From Ciona savignyi (lineage: Eukaryota > Chordata > Ascidiacea > Phlebobranchia > Cionidae), in contig CH003407.1 in assembly GCA_000149265.1 (NCBI GenBank), positions 1,262,042 to 1,326,041 on the forward strand: 64,000 nucleotides of DNA. The letters are read 5' to 3'. Of the stretch, positions 13,601-25,015 are shown one piece after another. A program made the translations under genes and the position numbers. A model generated the notes under the pieces. It saw nothing but the letters and a program-made list of their open reading frames with translations. It was not told the DNA's origin and made no database searches. Positions within the stretch are counted from its first letter, which is position 1. The number at the start of each line of letters is the position of its first letter.

Positions 13601-16600
13601 ACTAGACTTTGTATGAGGTGCAATACATACCAATTAAATCGTCCGATCGGTTAGTCTGTCAGTTTAGTGCAACGCATTTGAACCGAAAGGTTGCAGGTTA
13701 GAAACTTGTCGCTAGGTTGTGTCATTGGGCAAGGCACTTAACGGACATTGCCTGAACCCAGTGGATTAATATGTTCTACCAAATTGTAGGAATGTGTCTA
13801 CCATACACAACACACTGTAATAGCTCCGGTAACCCGACGGTGGGTGCGAGGTGATCTGACGATTGCCCGTGTGTTAACCCTGTTGGTTTTCCCATTCATG
13901 GGGATTAAGATAAAAATTCTATCCTATCCTATCCAATAAAGCAGTAAAAAACTAATGTGAATTAAAATTACCGAGATAAGAAACATCGTTGAGCTGTGCT
14001 TCTGATTGGTTGGTATATTCGTTGTCATGGGGATAAGCAGTCTCGTCACTCTTGCTTGGTTTGTTCATTTTTTTCTTCGTTGCAAAATTCTATCAAACGA
14101 CAAGTCTACAGTGTTTCTCTTATTTTATATTAATATATTTTTAACACAATAGCTACTTGCACAAATATCTTAAAAAATAAGGACAAAACTTTAAGTAGCC
14201 ACCAAAGCAACTGATTCAATTTAAGGTGTTACCTACCCGTTAGATTTTCACATAAAAAAGGGTAACTTTAGTATCAGGGTTAGGGTTTGTTGAAACAATT
14301 AATTACTCTGATTTACTTAGCAAAAGCTTTCCCGTCCTCTTTCATAGGTGTTGGTTTTTGAAGAATCAATTTAAAATTAATTAAAACATAAATTTGCATA
14401 ATAAGTAAATCCTTATTGCCAAACCTTTCTTTTCTCATTGTAGTCGGCCATTTTGTCTGTGTGTTTGAGTGACAGGTGGTTTACCATCTTGGCGTGGCTT
14501 GAATACTGGGACGGGCAGTAGGGACATATTACTGGGTCCATTGGGGTTGTGGGGGATTTCCCTGGGGGTGGGATGTGAAGGTGAACTTGGTGGAAGATAT
14601 AATATTATGTGGTATTTGTTGTATTATAGCAGACTGAACAAAAATAAGGAAAGATGCTTCAAACAAATATAGAGGGTTTATCACTTTCACTATTTAAGGT
14701 TTATATTTTTACTAAAGTATGACCTAACTTAAATATACAACCCTTACATAATGTTTGTCAAGTCCATATTGTTAAACAAAGCCAGAAATGTTAAACATCT
14801 AGAAAGATTTGGTATCTAGCACGATGTGGTATCTAGCACGATGCGGTATCTAGCATGATGTGGTACCTAGCATAATAAGAGTACTCACGAACAGCCGGAT
14901 CGCCTATGGATGTGGGGCAGGCGGCTCTCTTCACTTCCCTGAGACCTGGGGGAACTTGCTGACCGGGGTGGTGCTTTAACACGTGATCCCTGCGTTTTGT
15001 GATAGACTGGTAGGACTTCTTACAGTACGGACAAACATAGCTCACAGTTTTCTTCATAATTGGTAGGTTAAGCTCTGGTACCTATGGTTAAAATAATTAT
15101 AAGTGGTACAAATAGCCTTAAAGGGGAATGTGAACATTTCTATTGATAATGTTGTGCCTATATCCCAAACTATAGAGTATAATCACAATTTTAGTTGTTT
15201 GTTATACATATATCCACCAAAAATGTTGTGCCTAAACAGGTATAACATGCAACATTTAATAATCTATCTATCCAAATCACATTTTCAACATTAACCCTAT
15301 CCTTGTTAACCCACACCGCCGATAACCTAACCAAACTTACCCTCATGGGTTTAAGCATATATGCTTACATAGTATCCAACTTGTTTTCCTATACACCTCC
15401 CGATAATCTAAGTTATCCCATCCTTATGTGTTTAAGAATATATGCCTCAGACTCACATTATCCATGTTGACCCTTGTATCCCTATACGCCCCCAATAATC
15501 TAACCTATTATCAGGTGTTTAAGAATATATGCATCAGACTCACATTATCCATGTTGACCCTTGTATCCCTATACGCCCCCAATAATCTAACCTATTATCC
15601 TGTGTTTAAGAATATATGTATCAAACTCACATTATCCATGTTGACCCTTGTATCCCTATACGCCCCCAATAATCTAACCTATTATCCTGTGTTTAAGAAT
15701 ATATGTATCAAACTCACATTATCCATGTTGACCCTTGTATCCCTGTACGCCCCCAATAATCTAACCTATTATCAGGTGTTTAAGAATATATGCATCAGAC
15801 TCACATTATCCATGTTGACCCTTGTATCCCTATACGCCCCCAATAATCTAACCTATTATCCTGTGTTTAAGAATATATGTATCAAACTCACATTATCCAT
15901 GTTGACCCTTGTATCCCTATACGCCCCCAATAATCTAACCTATTATCCTGTGTTTAAGAATATATGTATCAAACTCACATTATCCATGTTGACCCTTGTA
16001 TCCCTATACACCGCCAATAATCTACCTTCATGTGTTTAAGCATACATGCATCAGACTCACGTTATCCATGTTAACCTCTGGATGTCGCTTGAGGAGGTGA
16101 TTGACCAACATTCCTCGCCGCTGAAAGCCAACCATGCAGTGCACACACTTGTAGTGGAACTTGTGGCATTCCGTCGGTGGGATTAGGGGTTGAAATCTTT
16201 TGGCTGGAAGGGGGGGGAGGTGTTGTAATTGTGGGTTTTGGGTTACAGTATTATCTGGATCGAGGGTGATGGGGGTGGACGGGCATTGTAATTATGGGGT
16301 TTATTTTGGTAAGGAATTGGATAAATAGGGAGAGTGGTTTAAACATTGTATTTAAAGGGTTTTAGTTAGGGAACCACTGGATAGAGATGTGTAAAAATTG
16401 TAATTATGGAGTTTGCATAGCAGATTGAATGGACAGAGGGAGCGTAAAATATTGTTTGATAAATTGTGATGGTAAGGCTCATGAATTAAGAAGAAAAACC
16501 ATTATAGGTTGTATATAAAAACAATGGGCTACCAATTCAAGCATGATTACAAAATCAAATTGGTGTTCTAAATCTAAATGATGGTTACCACATCTTGTAT

Positions 16601-19600
16601 ATGACATAATCGCGAAACAAATAAAGAGAGAAGCTAAAACCCACTGACCTTGAGGCTTGGTCTTCTTTGCTTTGGCAAGCGCTCCAGTGCGCCCTCCGCT
16701 GTGCATTCGTTTGATGTGCTCCTGTAGCTTGTCCTTGCGGATGAAAGCTCGACCACATGCATGGCATAGGAAGGAAGGTGGGAAGTGTGAGGCGAGGTGG
16801 AGCTTCAGTGTGTGCTTGCTGGAACAAGGGGCGGGTGGGTGAGCGCAAGAAGTTTATGAAGTAACAAAGATAATCATTTTTTTAAATCTGATGATCTCAT
16901 ATCTATCCCGTTTAGGCATTCTGTCAGATTTCTTCAGGACACTGGCCAACTTGACCGTTATATGCCAGATCTACGATAGCTCGGGGCGCTGGAATACCAG
17001 GCCTTTTATTGCCTAAATTCCTAGTCCCAGAGCTACCGTAGACCCACCCATAGTAATGTAATGTAAAAGGCGAACCTTCAATATTGAATGATTGACATGT
17101 ATCACCTGACCCCCAACCCAAAGTAAGAAAGATGTAGAGATAGCCAAAGGCAAAAACTTGTTGTGCTAGGTGCAAAAACTGTTGTGCTAGGTGCAAAACC
17201 ACCCATCATGCTAAATTCGGCCAGTTGGTATGGTTTTAATATATGATTTTAAGTGGGATCAAAACCAGTCGCTGACTAATTAGTTATGATGTTTAGACGA
17301 GTGAACATTGTTTGGAACCAATAGTTTAAAGCAGACATGGGCAACATACGGCCCGTGAAGGTGATTTTGACAAGCCTGTAGACTGTATCTGACCATACCC
17401 TGTAATGTGGCCTTGCATTAGTGAATTAATATGTGGTTAAGTAATTGAATACTATTCATGTTATAATCCGCCCACCAAGAACTTAATTTTCCTAAACTGG
17501 CCGACTGGAAAAGTTCCCACACCTGGTTTGAAGGGTTAAAAAATAAAATATCCTTAACTATATACAAGGTGATTTGCTGATTTCTTATGTTATTAAACCT
17601 TTATTGTCCTAATCACATGGTTAAACATACCATCCCACTCACCGGCCAAATGACTTGCCACAATAACAACAAACAGGACGGTTGCTAAATGTCGTCGGTT
17701 TAGTGCTTTTTTCACCCTCCACCTCCATAATTAGCTCGATAGCAGTGTCAAGGACATCAGGAGGAGCAGTAGCATGATCCGGAAGGTCTGACTGGAGGAC
17801 ATATCAGGTTATGGAAGTGATGATGCTGGGCCATGGAGGTCATAATACTGGGTCATAGAGGTCATGATACTGGGTCATAGAGGTCATAATACTGGGTCAT
17901 AGAGGTCATGATACTGGGTCATAGAGGTCATAATACTGGGTTATGAAGGGGGTGATTTCGAATTTTTAGAGGGGATGATACTAAGTTATTAAGGAGATAA
18001 AAAAATCTGAAAATTAGACCATTCGATAACATATTAGCATGATAAATATTGTGGTGATAAGAAAGAATAAATAATAGACACACAACTGTGGTTTGGCTTT
18101 GACATTGTAAAGGAGTATGATTGTCAGAGTTTAATTAGAGTAAGATAATCAGGTATGACATACAATAAGCACCAGCACAACCGATAATATAGACCGGGTT
18201 ACATGTTAATTGACGCCTGGTGCTCAGTATACAACTCCATTAAAAAAATAGTCATCACACAACACGAACAGCCTGCATAGAACAGCACATACAGTTGGTA
18301 TAGCATGCACATACCGCACATTTCGCACAGAAAAAAGAGCCGACACAGCCCGCAATGCCCACACAGCACTTGTACCTAGATATACGAACCTGTTGCAGAA
18401 CTTGATTGTCTTGTGAAAGATTCCTTACAGGCTCCAGGTTAGTTGAACCCACATTATCCTAAGAAAGTAGGTTGTTATAGTAGACTCCAGACATCCTACT
18501 TTGCTCCTTTAACCCCCCACACAACCCACCTTAACGAAAACCCGGTTGTTCCTCCCCCAGTTCCTCTTCTTGGGAGGAACGCTCCTCACGTCGACCTCAT
18601 CCTCTTCATCACGGAATGTATCAGCAAAATACGTGGGTTTGAACAGCTTGCGTCCCCTGGGATTATGGGATGAATACAGGAGATAGGGTGGAACTTCATT
18701 ACATCGATTACAGTTGCTTGTGTAATAACGTTTAGAAAATAGTTAATTGTAGCATTTAATGGTAATTTATGGTTGAGTAACACACACACACACAAAGCTT
18801 ATTTTAATACATATGTTCTATTTAAAGAAAGATATTTATGTTCTTCTAAAAGTGAAACCGAATATATTTTTCTTTATTTCAGGTAAATGACCACCGATTA
18901 CAGTACAGCGTTCTATTTCCAGCATTGCACACTGTTGTTATGTGACGCTCATTAGGTTGGCTTCCATATTTTAGAATTTGTAACGTCAATGCCCCAAAGC
19001 AACACCCTCACCTTAAACTAACGAGATCAGCGTCTTGACTTGGCACTGGAGCTAGCAAAGGCTTGTTCATAAACTTAGCGTATTTCGGTGCGTACCATAC
19101 CTGTATTAAACTACAGTTTAAAAAAAGATTTTTTTTAAGTGCAATGGCTTAAGAATAGTGCTCCGCAACCTTATATCACTTGAAGCACAATTAGAAACTT
19201 ACGAAATTTGACGGCACTTGTTAGTCAAAATTGTTAATAATGTTAAAAAAAGTAATAGACAGTATCGTGTATAAAGTAATACACAGTATTATTTTTTAAA
19301 ATTAAAATCCTTTTTATTTGGAGAAAACTGTTTAAAAATATTATTAAATTCTCGCGTCACACTATTGTCTTGGGGCACAGTGTTTGCAAAGCACTAGATA
19401 GAGCATTGGGCCATTAGTAGAAGATTTGTGGGTTCGAAATCAGCCACTAAGTCATTTTTCCAGCGTTGAAATATTAGCCGAAGGGTAGCGGGTTCAAATC
19501 CAGGGACTAGCTGCTGGATTATGTATTCTATTAATAGGTTAAAAAAAAACTTATATACACGACACAATAGCTCTTGAAACCGGACAGTGGACATAGGGTT

Positions 19601-22600
19601 ATCAATCCAATCAGCATGTTTTAACGTCTTAGTCCCACCCATAAACAGCAGTATTCTAAAACAATGATTATCACCTTTAATTCCTCTTGAGCCTCAATCT
19701 TTCGAATGGTGGTGAAATACACTGCTTGCTTCACGAACTGAGCGATCAAATTCTGCTCCTCGTAATTATCTGCAGGTCGTACCAGACTCATCCAATTGCA
19801 CAAGTTCTCACTCCGTGTCTGGGGGGGGGGGGGTATTATTATGATGAAGCTACATCATAGGTAAAAAATCAAGCTTTATCCACAAGTTGACAAGTTGCTG
19901 AAAATATTACCCTATTATATAGTGTCGCTTGCATTATTATCCAAGTTGCTGGCTTCATTACCCTATTATTATTATAAAGTTGTCAAGATTCTGGCCCTAT
20001 TATATTGTGTAGAGAGTTGAATGCTATATATCATTGTGGGAAGCCAATCTTTAGCCATGAGAACTATAATCTGTTCCAAGTCGAGTCTCTAGCCTTATTA
20101 CAATGTGTATAGATTAATTGATTTAAATCCTAGTGGAAAGCCCGGCTTTTACCGTTGTTATAAGACTTGGTGTAAGCTGTCAGGTTGCAGGAGTTACTAC
20201 AGTATATGGATGGTCGATTTATAGCCTCATGGGTGGACAATGTCCACAGATATTGAGTTTAAAAAATTTCATTCCATCCTTAAACTCACGTCAAAGTATA
20301 GCTCTGTTTTTGTGCCTTCTCCTATGTCTGGCATTGCCATTGGCTGCAATAAAAGAAAAGTGATTAATATTTAAAACAGTAATTTAAAAATAAAACGTTT
20401 AAATTGGTAACCTGTGAAACCCCTTATTTTAAATCAAAAAACATATAATGCCTAAAGTTATCTACAAAACACAAAAAGAAAAGAAATATAAAGGATTGAA
20501 AAAATAAGTATAGACAAAGCAGACAAAAGTAATAACAACCATAAATGCACACACAGTGTTTATATAGGACGAGGGGTTGGCAACCTTTTGTACTTAAATG
20601 GCCATTTTAACTCATATCCCACAAAATCAAAATCACAGGGAGCAGTAAAACTAACAATATTTTCGAAAACAACACACTTTGTGAGATAAAAGATGCTAGT
20701 GGTCTTCTGTTTGTTTCATTTGTACATGGGTATTAAACTTATTAATCGCTCACTACAGTAGCAATAAAATTAATAAGAGCCCTATTAGAAGGATAAAAAA
20801 AAATGCAGATTGCGACCACTCATATCTAGGAGAAAACAAATTTTGTTCATGGTTGATCACTGACTGTATTTTGAAATAGCTGTCACCCTATCACACTCAG
20901 TAGAAAACATTTGTTTCATTGGGTCGCATAGCCCAGTTATTTGGAGTGTTGTCTTTCAACCAAAAGATTGGTGAATTGAAAGCAGTCGCAGTGTAATTTT
21001 GTGGATTGTTTTAGGGTTCTTTTTACTAAAATGAAGGGTTTTATTGAAATAAAAAACGTTTTAATTATACAAAACTCATGATGATATCTATAGTAACTCA
21101 AATATATGTGTGAGATAATCTGACTATTACCGATATGCCAAGGCATTAGAATCTGACTATTACCGATATGATAAGGCAGTGAGATAATCTGACTATTACC
21201 GATATGATAAGGCAGTCACTGGAACAAAAAAATAAATATCATTTCGTATGTAGATATAAAGGTTACCCTTGGTTTAAGCGGGAAGGAAGAAAGTGATTCC
21301 GAAGTAAGAGGGGCATCTAGTGGTCCAAACTGCGTACGCGGCCGGATTCGAGACTTTGCTATGACCCCACATGAAAAGTTGTCCACCTGGGCTGCAAAAG
21401 CATAGTATTTGTTACCACATCATGTTGTGAGGAACGGCATACATAAATTAAAACTAAATAAAAAGAATTAAAATCAGAAACTCGAGGTTTAAGCGGCATC
21501 CTTAAGAATTAACCCGTTATGACCATATGTCACATCAATATACATACTGAACAAGTTTGTGCATATCCACATAGGCAAGGCCAAGGCCATAGCTAGACTG
21601 TCTGGTGTTTTGCTGCCTAATATTTCAATAAACAGGGTGGTAATGGTTTTTACATGTGAATTAGAGAATGAATTAAACTCTAATTTAAAGAATGAGTTCA
21701 CTCATAGATACTACATTAACAGGATAACAAGCGGAGAACAATTGCCTGTGCATTTCTATGTGATATTGCGTTGGCGCGCAGCGCTCCTAGTGGTAAAGTG
21801 CTTGCTTACTGTAGCAACCAAGTTTATTTGTAACAACAACCTGATTTGCTCTTAATTATATGCAAATTTAAAATAGTATATGGGATTTATTGTATGTAAC
21901 AGGAGTTTGTAAATCAGTTTTTAAGCATTGTTAAGTTTAGGGGCAGTCGTAGCTAAGACGCCAACTGTATTATACTAGATCTTTATTTTTTTGAAACTAG
22001 GGGTACCGCCACTATTTGAAATTATGTTGTAGTATACCTTGTAGATCAAAATTTTATTTGAAAATAGTATGGACAAGCCTACTGTTCAGTCTTCCTCTAA
22101 ACAGGCTCATGGTGGGAATTACTTTTGGATGTGAAAATCCCGGACTTTGTAACTACTCGCAGAGGTGCGTCTAACAAGCTATAGACCTATGTGCCATTTA
22201 GTTTAAATGTAGTTCTACTTGAATTGTAACAAAATGTGTTTAAACAACATTAGCCTACTTTAGGTACTTAAGTAAGCAGTGCAAGGTTGCTTTGGAAAGT
22301 CAATCAACTTGTAATTCCTGCAAGACCAAATGTGTAAAGGATCGCTACAACACAAGTAGATGCGGAGAAAGACGCGATAATTTGGCTGATGTTCCACCAA
22401 GTAAAAAGTTAAAAAGCTTTTTGTCTTGCCATACCACCAGACTGCACACTGCTCTTAAGCAAAAAATAAAATGTAAGCAAATCAGTTTTTATTTTCCATT
22501 TATTAGTATATTTTTGGATGCACTAACAAATATCCCAATCAGGATACAAGCCGCTGAGAAAAAATATGGGCAATCGATTGGTGTGAACGAGGACACACAA

Positions 22601-25015
22601 AATCTGATTGAATGTGTGGCGAAAGTCAGCATTAGTGACGACATCTTCCTCGCCGAATGGTGGAAATGCCAGCTTGCCCTTAAAAAAGTTGCAAAAAACC
22701 AGCGCCGTTATCTATCATCGGTTATAAGGTGCTTTTTTCACGGCTTGTTTAACACTTATTTATTCCAGGCTAGATGGATATAAAAATTCATTATAGCTGA
22801 TAATGTCTAATAAACCCGAATTGTATTAATGCAGATACTGCATGAAAATGTTTAACAAAAGTCCTGCGACCTACAAGATGCTCAGGGAGTCCAAACTCTT
22901 GGTGTTACCATCAACCCAGGTTCTATGCCAAGAACGTAATCTTTATACACCTGCTGTTGGATTTCAGCAGCACATTTTGGAGCAGTTGACTTCACTAAAT
23001 ACTAGTTCATTCCATGAAAGGGTAGCAATTTTGGTCATCGACGAAATGAAAATTAAACGTAAGATCATTTGAATATTTATTGTAACACTGTAGTATAGCT
23101 ATTTAAATTTTACATATTTTGTACGTTGCAGAAAGCATTGTGTAACGCAAAAATACAGGCAACCTATTAGGTTATATCGATTATGGCGATGAGCCAGCAC
23201 GTCCTTAAGCCAACATTCTGGAACAGTTGCAACCCACGTATTAGCACTGTATCTGCGAGGTACTTAGGCATAAATAACTACATGTGCAGAAAAAAATGAA
23301 TTTAACAGACCCATTTAATGCATTAATGGGGTTACCAACAATGCAATTGATCGGCTTCTGGCGTACTTTTTTACCAAAACACTATCAACATTAAATTTGT
23401 TTTTGTTATTATGAATGCCATAATAAAACTGGAAACTCAGTGCAACATTAGAGTTGTGGGAATAATAGGTACCGGGTAAGTTGGAATATAGCTTTTTCTG
23501 AGCAAAGAAACTTGATCATGTGACATGCTGTTGCATGACGTTTTTGCACACATTACATATATATGCGTTATGCTTCATATGAAAACCAATTATAATCTAT
23601 AGGTGATGGTTTATCCGTTAACAGAAAAACGTTTGGCACCTTAGCTCAAAAGGAGGAAAAGGGAAGCTCATGCTGCAGCAGTAAGCCATGAGAAGATAAA
23701 CTTGTAACATACTCTAATATACTATGCTTCAACGCTATTACTTTTTTTATCTGGGTTGGTTCTGTACGGTACCTAAATGAAAAATTTATGTTCCATACAT
23801 ATATTTTATTTTTTGTTAAAAGTTTTCAAATTTTGGCGCAGAGATTTTTTGTTTTCAGTTTGACTTGCTTCAACTGAAACTTTTTTTGCATACCCAAATG
23901 ATATGGCTGTCAAATAAATTTTTATCAGCTGTTCCACGGTTTTTATCTTAACTGCATTGCTTATGACTCCATCAATCCCTCCAACAGTTTCATGCAATTG
24001 CACTTGGTTCACTAATTCTTCCAGTATAATCTTCTGTGGGTTGGAAGCTACAAGTAAATTAAATTTATTCTGAGCTCTGCTCAAAATTTCTGTTCATGCC
24101 TTTTGTAGCTTTCTGGCAGCTGACCATCGGCCCAGGACTTAATGCATGTTCTGCGACAACGAAAATATTTATCTAACTGATTTTTGTTACAAATATTATC
24201 GACTTAGCTCACTAAATTAAACTTACTTCTCTTCTAAACTCTTTGCTTTATAGAACATCTTTCTAAGTATTCCTCCACCCATATATGCTATTATGTCTTT
24301 CTGATGTCTTGTAACAGTTTGTATTACAGCTGGTGCTTTGGTTATCTTTCGACTATTAAGTTTGGCAATAAGTAAGGACAGCATAGTCCCCATTATAATT
24401 TTGAAATCTTGATCTCCAAATACCTAAAATATGAATTTTGAATACCTCACTGCTGTTATTTTACTAAATTATGTTTAGAAGGCCAATTTACACCGTTGTC
24501 AATGGTAGCACTTTGCCACTAGTGGCGCCAGATGACAACGCAAAACCCCGCTTGTTATCCTGTTAATGTAGTATCTATGGTTCACTTTAAGCGAAAATTT
24601 TAGTAATTATTATGCCAGAGGTGCAAATTGCACGGCTAACTATCTAGTGAATACACCTCAGTAAACATTGTGTACATGTATGGTATAAGTAAGATATTGG
24701 GGATTTACCACCAAAATATTGAAAACCCACAAGCCCACCCACCAATAACCAACACATCAGGTAGCGTGGCTCTAGCTTTGCTTCTGTATGTTAGAGGTGC
24801 AAATTGCACGGCTAACTATCTTGTGAATACACCTCACTAAACATTGTGTTTATATATTGTGTATATATAAACCCACAAGCCCACCCACCAATAGCCAACA
24901 CATCAGGTAGCGTGGCTCTAGCTTTGCTCCTGTACTTCTTATCTTTGATTGAGTAAACCTCCTCTTCATCATCAGAGTAATCCTCTTCCACAATTACCAG
25001 GTTTCCTCCCTCCAT
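10677..25015 (-). CDS. PRDM10: PRDM10-like PR/SET domain C2H2 zinc-finger transcription factor, 17 exons
   Basis: Nuclear DNA-binding regulator of the PRDM family. Minus-strand exons, in order: 24889-25015, 21267-21391, 20290-20343, 19675-19818, 19012-19100, 18530-18656, 17643-17791, 16649-16818, 16076-16203, 14889-15081, 14425-14561, 13972-14089, 13257-13333, 12726-12875, 12326-12412, 11608-11717, 10677-10842. Every junction keeps phase; total 716 residues. An acidic N-terminus precedes the PR/SET domain (about 30-180), with RPRTQFGPLDAPL, ENLCNWMSLVRPA, EEQNLIA and ELKVWYAPKYAKFM all PRDM10-like. Five C2H2 fingers follow (first Cys near 263, 290, 348, 388, 448). Finger 3 (GMLVNHLLKRHPE), the linker VPELNLPI and finger 4 match the arrangement of vertebrate PRDM10. 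Vertebrate PRDM10 has roughly twice as many fingers. The ATG at 25015 lies directly after an acceptor (ctattccag), fitting trans-splicing or a 5' UTR intron. Confidence 0.92.
11740..11990. repeat. ~40-45-bp tandem repeat in PRDM10 intron
   Basis: Five to six diverged units of 'acggtgggtgaaaaattaaa' + 'cctagcactcttaaaaatg' directly next to the exon at 11608-11717; the repeat starts about 20 bp from the 3' splice site on the minus strand. Confidence 0.8.
13647..13935 (+). repeat. tRNA-headed SINE copy in PRDM10 intron
   Basis: Plus-orientation full-length copy with tail 'tcctatcctatcc' ending about 35 bp before the donor of exon 13972-14089 (minus-strand reading). Confidence 0.85.
14806..14876. 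repeat. ~20-bp tandem repeat
   Basis: Four copies of 'tggtatctagcacgatg' with drift, adjacent to the 5' splice site of the exon at 14889-15081. Confidence 0.8.
15428..16036. repeat. 87-bp minisatellite, 7 copies, in PRDM10 intron
   Basis: Seven near-identical 87-bp units ('tgtttaagaatatatg' ... 'acccttgtatccctatacg' ... 'cctattatc'). The last unit ends about 40 bp from exon 16076-16203. The 203-codon open frame across it is a by-product of a repeat length divisible by three, not a gene. Confidence 0.92.
17332..17525. mobile_element. short hAT-type non-autonomous element with 8-bp target duplication
   Basis: Left end CAGACATGGGCAACATACGG and right end (inverted) CAGGTGTGGGAACTTTTCC form hAT-like terminal inverted repeats. 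The flanks are GTTTAAAG at 17324-17331 and GTTTGAAG at 17526-17533: an 8-bp duplication with one mismatch, as hAT elements make. 194 bp, no coding capacity. Confidence 0.75.
17810..17945. repeat. 22-bp tandem repeat in PRDM10 intron
   Basis: About six copies of 'actgggtcatagaggtcata' with t/c variation, about 20 bp from the 3' splice site of exon 17643-17791. Confidence 0.88.
18779..18796. repeat. (CA)n microsatellite
   Basis: Short uninterrupted 'acacacacacacaca' run in a PRDM10 intron. Confidence 0.8.
19390..19520. repeat. two tRNA-like B-box motifs, possible old tRNA-derived repeat
   Basis: 'gtgggttcgaaatcagcca' near 19430 and 'gcgggttcaaatccaggga' near 19488 resemble T-arm/B-box sequences of tRNA genes. 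No complete cloverleaf with acceptor stem could be drawn by eye, so I call it a possible SINE remnant and not a tRNA. Confidence 0.35.
20569..20690. repeat. hAT-like end, dispersed repeat
   Basis: 'aggggttggcaacctttt' followed by 'gtacttaaatggccatttt' is shared with 56818-56885. The 'GGTTGGCAACC' start is typical of hAT termini. The other end was not located. Confidence 0.4.
21106..21215. repeat. ~36-40-bp tandem repeat, 3 copies
   Basis: Three copies of 'taatctgactattaccgat' + 'atgataaggcag', ending about 50 bp from the donor of the PRDM10 exon at 21267-21391. Confidence 0.85.
22292..23478 (+). pseudogene. P-element-like (THAP9/P-type) transposase, decayed
   Basis: Pieces on the plus strand follow the order of P-element transposases: 22292-22729; 22834-23057 with MKMFNKSPATYKMLRESKLL and the DEMKIK motif that holds a catalytic-region acid; about 23132-23275 with NLLGYIDYGDEPARP and a VATHVLALYLRG-like remnant; about 23345-23478 with LAYFFTKTLSTLNLF. 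Two in-frame stops or shifts interrupt the third piece, and a one-base deletion near 23413 breaks the last one, before a donor (gtaagt). No N-terminal THAP zinc finger or C-terminal part is visible. Not functional as it stands. Confidence 0.8.
23806..24423 (-). pseudogene. antisense coding remnant inside the P-like element, unrecognised
   Basis: Two minus-strand exon-like frames: 24227-24423 after an acceptor (ttttag), encoding VFGDQDFKIIMGTMLSLL and later IIAYMGGGILRKMF, ending at a GTAAGT donor; and 24176 down to 23806, with a CRRTCIKSWADGQLPESY stretch, a one-base frameshift near 24085, then about 92 more residues to a stop at 23806. The 'YMGGGILRK' type of motif occurs near the C-termini of several cut-and-paste transposases (weak analogy). 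It runs opposite to the transposase. It may be a second element gene or a nested insertion. Confidence 0.45.
24614..24933. repeat. tandem duplication copying part of PRDM10 exon 1
   Basis: A ~177-bp unit ('gaggtgcaaattgcacggct' ... 'aagcccacccaccaat' ... 'tggctctagctttgct') occurs at about 24614-24790 and again, shortened, at 24791-24933. The right copy contains the real 3' end of exon 24889-25015 and its donor. The left copy carries the same exon tail (KARATLPDVLVI) with an intact GTGGGT donor but in the wrong phase for use. Confidence 0.85.

Larger units (their letters stand above)
21703..24579. mobile_element. P-element-like DNA transposon with TIRs and target duplication, inside PRDM10 intron 1
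   Basis: Both ends carry the same inverted repeat, 32 bp perfect (begins CATAGATACTACATTAACAG at 21703; inverted copy ends at 24579), with further matching blocks inside (e.g. 'tagtgg' 'aaagtgct'). The 7 bp GTTCACT stand directly outside both ends (21696-21702 and 24580-24586), a target-site duplication. The terminal CAT recalls P elements, and the interior holds decayed P-type transposase sequence on the plus strand. 2,877 bp. A second, antisense coding remnant lies in its right third. Confidence 0.85.

Noticed and set aside
15428..16039. 203-codon plus-strand frame
   Set aside because: Consists only of the 87-bp minisatellite inside a PRDM10 intron; no flanking gene structure.
19387..19520. 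tRNA gene
   Set aside because: B-box-like GGTTCAAATCC is present twice, but no acceptor stem or anticodon arm could be paired.
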